From the NCBI GenBank assembly GCA_934692295.1, contig CAKUTL010000062.1, forward strand, positions 1-7,788: a stretch of 7,788 bases of DNA. Direction: 5' to 3'. A program made the position numbers and the translations under genes. The notes beneath the pieces are model-generated. The model was not told where the DNA came from. It was given only the letters and a program-made list of their open reading frames with translations, and made no database searches. The stretch's first letter is position 1. Each line of letters begins with the position of its first letter. This document shows positions 1-4,711 of the stretch, piece after piece. Source of the DNA: an uncultured Candidatus Melainabacteria bacterium (GTDB lineage: Bacteria > Cyanobacteriota > Vampirovibrionia > Gastranaerophilales > Gastranaerophilaceae).

Positions 1-66
1 AAAGAAGAAATTCACCCAGTATTTTTGAGAGTTGATAGCGAACTCGCTGACAAATCAAAAAAATAG
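1..66 (+). CDS. C-terminal end of an unidentified protein (partial)
   Basis: Frame 1 is open from the left edge for 21 codons and ends at a TAG at 64-66. The visible tail reads KEEIHPVFLRVDSELADKSK plus one more lysine. The other two plus-strand frames hit stops within this stretch, so the open frame is plausible, but it is too short to name a family. No intrinsic terminator follows directly, so transcription probably continues into the structured region at 67-191 and may stop at the hairpin at 165-191. The last codons include a small hairpin (AGCG/CGCT around position 40) and words complementary to the downstream SD hairpin. The tail is lysine-rich, as many cytosolic protein ends are. Confidence 0.5.
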   Translation, partial: KEEIHPVFLRVDSELADKSKK

Positions 67-88
67 ATTATATAGGGAAATCGCCCAA

Positions 89-138
89 ACCTCCAATCCG
101 CATACGAACTATCAGCGACATATGGCGAGTTAGGAGGT
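89..138 (+). promoter_or_regulatory. Hairpin sequestering a perfect Shine-Dalgarno sequence
   Basis: ACCTCC (89-94) is fully complementary to GGAGGT (133-138). The stem continues as A95-A96 with T130-T131, a T-G wobble, and CGCATA (99-104) with TATGgCG (121-127, one bulged G), leaving a 16-nt loop at 105-120. About 14 base pairs would therefore bury the AGGAGGT that lies 4 nt upstream of the ATG at 142. A weaker GGG/CCC hairpin (75-77 with 84-86) precedes it. This is a translational off-switch by shape. Whether it answers to a ligand, an RNA or nothing is unknown. The same palindrome would also fold on the minus strand, so the strand assignment rests on the SD and ATG that follow. Confidence 0.55.
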
Positions 139-141
139 AAA

Positions 142-219
142 ATGAGTACAAGAGAGCTAATAAAAAAATCTCTAGCCGTACTAGAGATTTTAATTAAATT
201 AACTTATCTGTTCTTATAG
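142..219 (+). CDS. Putative 25-aa hydrophobic small peptide (type I toxin-like candidate)
   Basis: An ATG at 142 is preceded by AGGAGGT, the strongest SD in the window, at good spacing. The 25-codon frame ends at a TAG (217-219). The peptide starts MSTRELIKKSL and continues as a leucine/isoleucine-rich stretch with isolated E and K, ending LTYLFL. Such a short amphipathic or hydrophobic peptide is typical in size and character of type I toxins such as TisB or Fst, but I see no specific sequence match. Its SD is locked in the hairpin at 89-138, and codons 7 to 25 are covered by the antisense small RNA at 161-268. Against it: the bidirectional terminator hairpin (165-191) lies inside the frame, so a plus-strand transcript could end before the stop codon. 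It could also be a leader peptide or a chance frame. Confidence 0.4.
   Translation: MSTRELIKKSLAVLEILIKLTYLFL
161..191. terminator. Bidirectional intrinsic terminator hairpin
   Basis: AAATCTCTAG (166-175) and CTAGAGATTT (181-190) form a perfect 10-bp stem, extended by A165/T191, around the 5-nt loop CCGTA. On the minus strand the stem is followed by seven U (the A run at 162-168), a textbook terminator for the small RNA. On the plus strand the tail is TTTTAATTAAATT, a weaker U tract, so it may also stop transcripts coming from the gene at the left edge. Confidence 0.75.
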
Positions 220-268
220 GTGCGACAGGGTGATTAAGCTGTTCGAGAGTTTAATCACTCTTCACTAT
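161..268 (-). ncRNA. Small RNA gene of about 108 nt with its own promoter and terminator
   Basis: A good sigma70-type promoter (-35 TTGAAA, 16-nt spacer, -10 TATAAT) points leftwards and predicts a start near 268. An intrinsic terminator with a perfect 10-11 bp stem followed by seven U ends the transcript near 161. No ORF of useful size lies between, and the gene beyond the terminator is on the opposite strand, so this is a standalone RNA rather than an mRNA leader. The 5' part folds: GTGATTAA pairs with TTAATCAC (on the plus strand about 230-257). The loop word CGaACAG can pair with the CTGTCG that follows the stem, giving a possible pseudoknot. The RNA is antisense to codons 7 to 25 of the small ORF at 142-219. 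I do not recognise it as a known family (not SRP RNA, 6S RNA, tmRNA or a tRNA). Confidence 0.6.
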
Positions 269-274
269 GCTTAT

Positions 275-302
275 ATTATAACTTATTTCTAAAATTTTTC
301 AA
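275..302 (-). promoter_or_regulatory. Sigma70-type promoter of the small RNA
   Basis: On the minus strand TTGAAA (297-302), a 16-nt spacer and TATAAT (275-280) form a near-consensus promoter. Initiation is expected near 266-268. It is back to back with the promoter of the ABC ATPase gene, with their -35 boxes about 17 nt apart. Confidence 0.65.
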
Positions 303-319
303 GTCTATCTAGTTTACTA

Positions 320-348
320 TTTACTTATCCACAAAAGAAATATATAAT
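320..348 (+). promoter_or_regulatory. Promoter of the ABC ATPase gene, close to its start codon
   Basis: TTTACT (320-325), a 17-nt spacer and a perfect TATAAT (343-348) predict initiation around 355-357. The ATG of the ABC gene is at 357, so this promoter would make an mRNA with almost no leader. That fits the lack of a recognisable SD before the ATG. Confidence 0.5.
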
Positions 349-356
349 TATTCTTG

Positions 357-1322
357 ATGGCAATTTTAGAAGTTAAAAATTTGAATTTGGGTTTCCAATG
401 CGAAGACATTTTTAGACAGGCACTTTATGATGTAAATTTTGCATTGCACAAAGGAAAAATGCTTTCACTTGTGGGAGAATCTGGTTGCGGAAAAACAATG
501 AGTGCAATGAGCATCCTAAATCTTCTCCCCAAAACCGCAAGAATTACATCTGGTGAAATTTTGTATAATGGAGAAAATTTACTCCTCAAAAATCATAAAC
601 AAATGCAAAAAATTCGTGGTGGAAAAATTGCACTTATTCCACAAGACCCAATGACTTCTCTAAATCCGCTTTATACAGTTGGAGATCAGCTTTTAGAAGT
701 AATTAAAATCCACCAAAATTTACAAGGACATCAAGCAGAAGAAAAGGCAATAGAAGCTTTTGAAGCTGTACAAATTCCAGATGCAAAATCAAGGTTAAAA
801 AATTATCCCCATGAATTTTCTGGAGGAATGAAACAAAGAGCTATTATCGCAATGGCTCTAGCTTGTAAAGCAGAAATTCTGATTGCAGATGAGCCTACAA
901 CAGCCTTAGATGTAACCATTCAAGCTCAAATTATGAAGCTTTTAAACGAAATTAAAATAAATAATGAAACATCTATACTTTTAATAACCCACGATTTGGC
1001 TCTTGTAAGTGAAAATGCAGACGAAATCGCAGTTATGTACTCTGGGAGAATTGTTGAAAACGCTCCAAATTCTGAATTTTTTAACAACCCACAACACCCT
1101 TATTCCAAAGCATTACTAAAATCGCTTCCATCAAACAGGGGGAATAAATTAGAAACAATTCAAGGACAACCACCATCTTTATCTCAAAAAATTGATGGCT
1201 GTAAATTCCATCCAAGATGCAATTATTGTATGGAGATTTGTACAAAAGAAATCCCAGAATTAAAAAATATTACACCTGTTCATAAATCTGCATGCTTTCT
1301 GAATAGCAATACTAATGCCTAA
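357..1322 (+). CDS. Oligopeptide/dipeptide-type ABC transporter ATP-binding protein (OppD/DppD family)
   Basis: This is the cytoplasmic ATPase that powers uptake of peptides, or in some relatives nickel or other small solutes, through an inner-membrane permease pair. In the 321-aa protein, Walker A GESGCGKT is at 40-47, the Q-loop glutamine at about 96 (IPQDPMTSLNP), the ABC signature EFSGGMKQR at about 153-161, Walker B ILIADEP at 174-180 and the switch histidine at about 212 (LITHDL). The C-terminal oligo_HPY extension follows: NNPQHPY at about 243-249, then a cysteine cluster at about C282, C288, C291, C295 and C313. A similar cluster binds an iron-sulfur centre in E. coli DppD. Length is normal for the family. 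I chose ATG 357 over the TTG at 354 because the predicted transcription start falls at or after 355. No permease, partner ATPase or binding-protein gene lies nearby, so the substrate cannot be inferred. The 3' end overlaps the convergent gene by 11 bp. Confidence 0.93.
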   Translation: MAILEVKNLNLGFQCEDIFRQALYDVNFALHKGKMLSLVGESGCGKTMSAMSILNLLPKTARITSGEILYNGENLLLKNHKQMQKIRGGKIALIPQDPMTSLNPLYTVGDQLLEVIKIHQNLQGHQAEEKAIEAFEAVQIPDAKSRLKNYPHEFSGGMKQRAIIAMALACKAEILIADEPTTALDVTIQAQIMKLLNEIKINNETSILLITHDLALVSENADEIAVMYSGRIVENAPNSEFFNNPQHPYSKALLKSLPSNRGNKLETIQGQPPSLSQKIDGCKFHPRCNYCMEICTKEIPELKNITPVHKSACFLNSNTNA

Positions 1323-1803
1323 ATCTATCTGACAAATAACTCAAAATAGCCCCACCAATTTCTTCATTCGGATCAAAAGGTGCATTTTTATCCGTCGGTT
1401 GCAGAGAATTTTGAATAAGCATTTTCACCAACGGCCCAAAAGCATCTGGCACTTGAATTTTTCTATAAATACCCGCTAAATATGTTTGAATATTTGGAGA
1501 TTTTGTATTATTAAATTTAGCAAATATTGGATATAATTTATCAATTCCATCAGTTCCATCATCAATCATTCTGTCAAGAATGAGCAATGTTTCAGTCACC
1601 TGAGCTTCATTTTGTGAATGCTGTAAAATATCCGCTAAATAAGGAAGAGATTTTTCTTTTTGGCTAACAAAATAATCCACTTCATTTTTATCCACCAGAC
1701 AATAATTTCTATTACCTTCTGGCAAAATACAAGAATTACAGATATATTGTCTTGGTTGAGGCATTGAATGAATATTTGTTAGTTGAATTTGTTGAACACT
1801 CAT
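1312..1803 (-). CDS. Small HEAT-like repeat protein with an N-terminal cysteine cluster
   Basis: This 163-aa protein is the last gene of a three-gene minus-strand operon. It begins 15 nt after the stop of the membrane protein gene, with a GGAGA SD 7 nt before the ATG. The N-terminal part holds C22, C25 and C35 (CNSC, then NYC), which could bind a metal such as zinc. From about residue 50 the chain is helical and shows two to three HEAT- or armadillo-like helical pairs, at about 52-82, 87-117 and 121-157 (for example LPYLADIL, ETLLILDRM, IQTYLAGIYRK, FGPLVKMLI). Such repeats usually form a curved scaffold for protein binding. No signal peptide or membrane segment is seen, so it is probably cytoplasmic. 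The family and function are unknown to me. Its stop codon lies inside the ABC gene on the other strand and no terminator is visible after it. Confidence 0.85.
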   Translation of the reverse strand: MSVQQIQLTNIHSMPQPRQYICNSCILPEGNRNYCLVDKNEVDYFVSQKEKSLPYLADILQHSQNEAQVTETLLILDRMIDDGTDGIDKLYPIFAKFNNTKSPNIQTYLAGIYRKIQVPDAFGPLVKMLIQNSLQPTDKNAPFDPNEEIGGAILSYLSDRFRH

Positions 1804-1818
1804 AAATTCTTCTCCATA

Positions 1819-3312
1819 TTAAGAATAAACAAATGGCGGTCCATTTTTAATTTCAAAAAGAACATTTTCTGCCATCGTTTTTAATTCTTCTTTGGTACGT
1901 TTTCCACTATCAACTTGTTTATAAAATTCTTCAACTAATGGTTGAATAGCCGCATCTTTTTTAGATTTAAAATTCCTTAATTCAGTAGAAACCAAACGCT
2001 TTTGAAGTTCTAATTCTGTTTCCGCATTTATTTTCTTTACCTGAACTTCTTTTATTGCATCCCCAACCAATTTACCACCATAACCAATAGCCGTAACTCC
2101 AGTTACACCAAGGAAAAGCTGTTGAAATTGCGGATTAGATGTATCTAATAACCAATTGTAGAAAAATGCACGATAATCATCTACAAAAGAATTAAATGCT
2201 GGTTTTGGCGTTCCATCACCGCCAATATTCGGATTAACCTTAGCCGCAGATGTTTTTATTTTAGTTACAATCCTTTTAACAAATTCTCTTTTTTCTTTAT
2301 TACTGTTCCAATTTAATTTATTAACATTTTCTTGAATAAAATCTTCTGAACCCTCAATAGAAATGAACAAATGCTCTAGGTTATTTTTATCAATATTTTT
2401 TGTATTTTCGGACGATGATTCTACAATTTTTTCAATTGCATTTTGAGCCTGTTTCAAACCTTCTTGCAGATGTAGTTTGCTTTTGGTCAAATTTTTCAAT
2501 GACAAATAACCCAAACCAATAATACCTGCAAAAGTTAACCCTCCTAACATAATATTTCCAATATTTGTTGGTTTTTCTTCATTTTTTTGACTGTTAGAAG
2601 TAAAAGGCATATTCAAAAATTTATTTTTTCCAAAATTTTGAAGAACACTTTCACTTTGAGGTTGAATATATTTTTCAAAATCTAAAGTATATTTTGAAAG
2701 CATGCTTCGAATAATTTGCATTTTGCCAGAAAAAGATTCTGTTTCAACAGCAATTAAATTTTCTTGAAGATTTTTTTGAATATTTGCTTCCTTACGTTTT
2801 ACCCAAACATCCTTAAACCCATCAAAAAAAGTTTTACCCATAAATGCCATAGCAGATAGAGCCAAGACACCAGTTCCAGCAATAAATGTCTTTTTATTTG
2901 GACTTTGAATCATTTGATAGATAACTTGAGATGTTTCTTTGCTTAGGTTTACGTTTCTTGTAACAGCAGGGAGCCATTTTTCTTTTGCAAGATTTTGAGC
3001 AACTTTGGCACTACGATTTACAAATCCGGTAATCACAGCAACAGAAGACATTACCCCAAGTGCAATTGCACTGAGCGGAAGAAGTTTTTTATCTACAATT
3101 TTGTTATCTTGATAAAGTTCTTTCGGCATTGCAATTTTTTCCGAAATCAAGTATGTATCTTTTGAAGAAGAAAGATTAACATCTTGTTCTTTATCTTTGA
3201 TAAGCGAATTTACAACAACGCCTTCTTTAGTATGCGTAATATTCTTTTTTTGAGAGTTCGTAAGATTTCGTTGTTGTCGTTTGATTTCGACATCATTAAT
3301 CGGAGGTATCAT
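1819..3312 (-). CDS. Unknown protein with four predicted membrane segments
   Basis: This is a 497-aa protein of no family I recognise. A polar, charged N-terminus (1-75) precedes hydrophobic segments at about 77-98, 143-163, 251-272 and 398-418, several rich in Gly, Ala and Ser. Between and after them lie charged helical stretches likely to form coiled coils (about 165-225, 275-305 and 420-490). The glycine-rich segments could be membrane-spanning or could insert into or line a membrane surface. No enzymatic motif is visible. The ATG overlaps the end of the upstream gene by 17 bp. The purine-rich AAAAAGG directly abuts this ATG with no normal spacing, so translation is probably coupled to the upstream gene. 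The next in-frame methionine is only at residue 62. It is the middle gene of the operon, so its job is probably linked to its two partners. Confidence 0.85.
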   Translation of the reverse strand: MIPPINDVEIKRQQRNLTNSQKKNITHTKEGVVVNSLIKDKEQDVNLSSSKDTYLISEKIAMPKELYQDNKIVDKKLLPLSAIALGVMSSVAVITGFVNRSAKVAQNLAKEKWLPAVTRNVNLSKETSQVIYQMIQSPNKKTFIAGTGVLALSAMAFMGKTFFDGFKDVWVKRKEANIQKNLQENLIAVETESFSGKMQIIRSMLSKYTLDFEKYIQPQSESVLQNFGKNKFLNMPFTSNSQKNEEKPTNIGNIMLGGLTFAGIIGLGYLSLKNLTKSKLHLQEGLKQAQNAIEKIVESSSENTKNIDKNNLEHLFISIEGSEDFIQENVNKLNWNSNKEKREFVKRIVTKIKTSAAKVNPNIGGDGTPKPAFNSFVDDYRAFFYNWLLDTSNPQFQQLFLGVTGVTAIGYGGKLVGDAIKEVQVKKINAETELELQKRLVSTELRNFKSKKDAAIQPLVEEFYKQVDSGKRTKEELKTMAENVLFEIKNGPPFVYS

Positions 3313-4009
3313 CCTTTTTCGTTTCCTTTTCGTTTAGGTTTTGAGTTTTGCCAAAAAGTTTGTGAATAAATGTTTTTAATTCAAACGCTCTTTTGGCTTC
3401 TTCAATTTTTTTGTCTTCGTCATCAGTTTCTTCTGTTCCGAAAACAAAGAAGAGAGATTTTAATTTCTTTTTAAAGTTATTTGTAAATTTAGAGATTTTT
3501 TCATGGATTGATGCTTTTAATTCTCCATACATCGCAGTCAATTTGTCAGATATATCCGCAAATTTTTGAACAATTGCATTTGTTATGCTAGAAATAACAT
3601 TTGGAATATTTTGAATAATATTCAATGTTCTGCCAATAATATTTGTCAAAACAAAATTAACAGGTTTTGCAATTATTGCCGGAGTACTTTTAGAAATGGA
3701 GGAAGCTAAATCCATAATTCTTTGGTGAGCCGTTGCAATAGATTTTTGAAATTCTGCTATTGCTTGCAAATGATTTTGTTGAGCTAATTGTGCTTGTTGT
3801 CTGGCATGTTTTTGAGCCTTTAACATTGCACCAATTGCAGCACATTGATTATATGTCATTTCGCCAACATTTCTTGGTATATCCCTTTTTGTTGTAGAGT
3901 TTCCACCAGCTAACCCATTACAAATCGGGCATGCACCTTGTGGTAATCCATGGGGACACGAACCGGTTTTGGCAGTATGAGTGTGTATTGCTGTTGCACC
4001 TAATGACAT
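3296..4009 (-). CDS. Unknown protein with N-terminal CPHG...CPIC cysteine motif
   Basis: This is a 237-aa protein and the first gene of the operon. The N-terminus has histidines at 9 and 11, then C18, H20, C27 and C30 in the pattern CPHGLPxGACPIC, a likely zinc-binding knuckle. After a Gly/Asn linker comes a conserved-looking EMTYNQCAAIGAMLKAQK (about 50-67), a glutamine- and alanine-rich helix to about 105, and a mildly hydrophobic helical region (about 108-170, with NIIGRTLNIIQNIPNVISSI) without a clear membrane span. The C-terminus is highly charged and rich in Lys, Glu and Asp. From memory, proteins with this opening motif recur in gut Melainabacteria genomes, but I know no function. The SD AGAGGA is 7 nt before the ATG and lies within a terminator-shaped hairpin, which suggests control at this point. 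The gene overlaps the next by 17 bp. Confidence 0.87.
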   Translation of the reverse strand: MSLGATAIHTHTAKTGSCPHGLPQGACPICNGLAGGNSTTKRDIPRNVGEMTYNQCAAIGAMLKAQKHARQQAQLAQQNHLQAIAEFQKSIATAHQRIMDLASSISKSTPAIIAKPVNFVLTNIIGRTLNIIQNIPNVISSITNAIVQKFADISDKLTAMYGELKASIHEKISKFTNNFKKKLKSLFFVFGTEETDDEDKKIEEAKRAFELKTFIHKLFGKTQNLNEKETKKDDTSD

Positions 4010-4034
4010 TAAAAAATCCTCTAATTTTAGAGGA
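4010..4034 (-). promoter_or_regulatory. Terminator-shaped hairpin that also traps the SD of the first operon gene
   Basis: On the minus strand TCCTCTAA and TTAGAGGA (4027-4034 and 4017-4024) pair as a 7-8 bp stem, followed by six U (4011-4016) and then the ATG at 4009. The 3' arm contains the SD AGAGGA at 7-nt spacing. If the hairpin forms it can end transcription and also block ribosome binding. Placed at the end of a structured leader, it looks like the expression platform of an attenuator or riboswitch. The stem is short, so its strength as a terminator is uncertain. Confidence 0.5.
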
Positions 4035-4040
4035 CGCTAT

Positions 4041-4152
4041 AAAAAAGAAGTATCTCCCAATCCCAAATTGCACGTGGGCTTGGTTCTTTTTTCGAGCGTT
4101 CCGACTTTTACGGCTGCGGCTTCAGTTGAAGATATTCACTTCATTTCCTCTT
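4041..4152 (-). ncRNA. Structured leader RNA of the three-gene operon (riboswitch-like candidate, class unknown)
   Basis: The stretch from the predicted transcription start (about 4152) can fold into a closed multi-helix shape. The closing helix pairs GAAG/TATC (4139-4142 and 4131-4134, with a TGAA bulge) with GATACTTC (4047-4054). Inside lie a hairpin around 4096-4117 (CCG/CGG core) and a stronger one, CCAAgCCCA (4075-4083) with TGGGaTTGG (4057-4065). A run of six U follows the closing helix (4041-4046), so it could instead be a free RNA of about 110 nt. This part is more GC-rich than its surroundings. I could not match it to the cobalamin, SAM, TPP, c-di-GMP, c-di-AMP, preQ1, FMN, THF, ZTP or glutamine classes. 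A 5-codon GTG frame (4122-4139) with an SD (AGAGG, 4147-4151) sits at its 5' end. Confidence 0.45.
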
Positions 4153-4158
4153 AATTTG

Positions 4159-4187
4159 ATAGTAATTTAAGCAAAAATTCATGTCAA
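4159..4187 (-). promoter_or_regulatory. Promoter of the three-gene operon
   Basis: On the minus strand a perfect TTGACA (4182-4187), a 17-nt spacer and TACTAT (4159-4164) form a convincing sigma70-type promoter. The predicted start near 4152 gives a 5' leader of about 142 nt, long enough for a regulatory RNA. AT-rich DNA upstream could act as an UP element. Confidence 0.65.
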
Positions 4188-4200
4188 ACTTTTGCCTAAA
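4166..4200. repeat. Inverted repeat around the -35 box (possible operator)
   Basis: TTTAAGCAAAA (4166-4176) and TTTTGCCTAAA (4190-4200) are inverted repeats that match at 10 of 11 positions, with a 13-nt spacer. The spacer contains the -35 box of the operon promoter, and the left arm ends just upstream of the -10. A dimeric regulator bound here would cover the promoter. The arms are A/T-rich except for the GC pairs, so chance occurrence is possible. Confidence 0.4.
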
Positions 4201-4259
4201 ATATTACAAATATAATTCACGAATATAAACATTTGTTACAAAAAATTATACATGTGAAA

Positions 4260-4287
4260 TTAGCAAAAAATTTTATACTTATATAAT
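4260..4287 (+). promoter_or_regulatory. Promoter of the small acidic protein gene
   Basis: TTAGCA (4260-4265), a 16-nt spacer and a perfect TATAAT (4282-4287) predict a start near 4294, giving a leader of about 22 nt that contains the SD AAGAGG (4304-4309). The -35 is only a partial match in very AT-rich DNA. Confidence 0.45.
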
Positions 4288-4315
4288 ATATAAATCTAAA
4301 AAGAAGAGGCTTATT

Positions 4316-4696
4316 ATGGATAATGTAGAAGAGATTAAATCAATTGACGAATTGCGAAAAGCACAAGCAGCCGCACAAGCTCAAGGTACAAGTATCACTA
4401 ACTATTCTCAATGGGAACAAATCCTTGAAGATTTAGACACTGTTGGAATACAATCTACTGGAAATTTTTCCGGAGATGTGAAACTTCACCAAGATTTGAT
4501 GAAACAAGTTGAAGAAGTTGCAGAACAAATTCAAGAAATGCAACAACAAGAACAAGCTCAAAGCAAAAATGAAGAATCTTCTAAAATAGATGACAAAACA
4601 AGCCAAGACAAAGAACAAGTCGTGAAAGCAAATGTTGCAAACGGGGTAAGCTCAGAAATCATGGCGAATTACATGAAATATTATCATTTATTCTAA
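4316..4696 (+). CDS. Small acidic Gln/Glu-rich coiled-coil protein, function unknown
   Basis: This is a 126-aa protein with an AAGAGG SD 6 nt before the ATG. It starts with an acidic helix and an Ala/Gln stretch (AQAAAQAQG, about 17-24). Residues 30-45 (YSQWEQILEDL) look like a folded helix. Residues 57-85 are a Gln/Glu-rich coiled coil, 86-105 are charged and probably disordered, and the end (VSSEIMANYMKYYHLF) is a more conserved-looking helix. No signal peptide or membrane segment is present. It is transcribed divergently from the cysteine-motif operon with about 306 bp between them, so the two may share regulation, but this is inference. I do not recognise the family. It converges on the next gene with only 15 bp between the stop codons and no convincing terminator. 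Confidence 0.82.
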   Translation: MDNVEEIKSIDELRKAQAAAQAQGTSITNYSQWEQILEDLDTVGIQSTGNFSGDVKLHQDLMKQVEEVAEQIQEMQQQEQAQSKNEESSKIDDKTSQDKEQVVKANVANGVSSEIMANYMKYYHLF

Positions 4697-4711
4697 AAAT
4701 TTCTAAGATTA

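Noticed and set aside
67..141. IS200/IS605-type transposon end or REP palindrome for the hairpin at 89-138
   Set aside because: No transposase, target-site motif or second end is visible, and only one copy occurs in the window.
354..356. TTG start for the ABC ATPase
   Set aside because: It adds one residue only, and the predicted transcription start lies at or after it. ATG 357 is simpler.
4041..4152. Cobalamin-type riboswitch, suggested by GTAAAAGTCGG resembling the GGTGAAAGTCCGG region
   Set aside because: The hallmark CCCGC-ACTGT and GCCACTG segments are absent, so I left the class unassigned.
3931..4170. Plus-strand frame of 79 codons over the start of the cysteine-motif gene and its leader
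   Set aside because: It lies opposite a well-supported start region and the structured leader, has no SD, and reads as Trp/Phe/Leu-rich shadow sequence.
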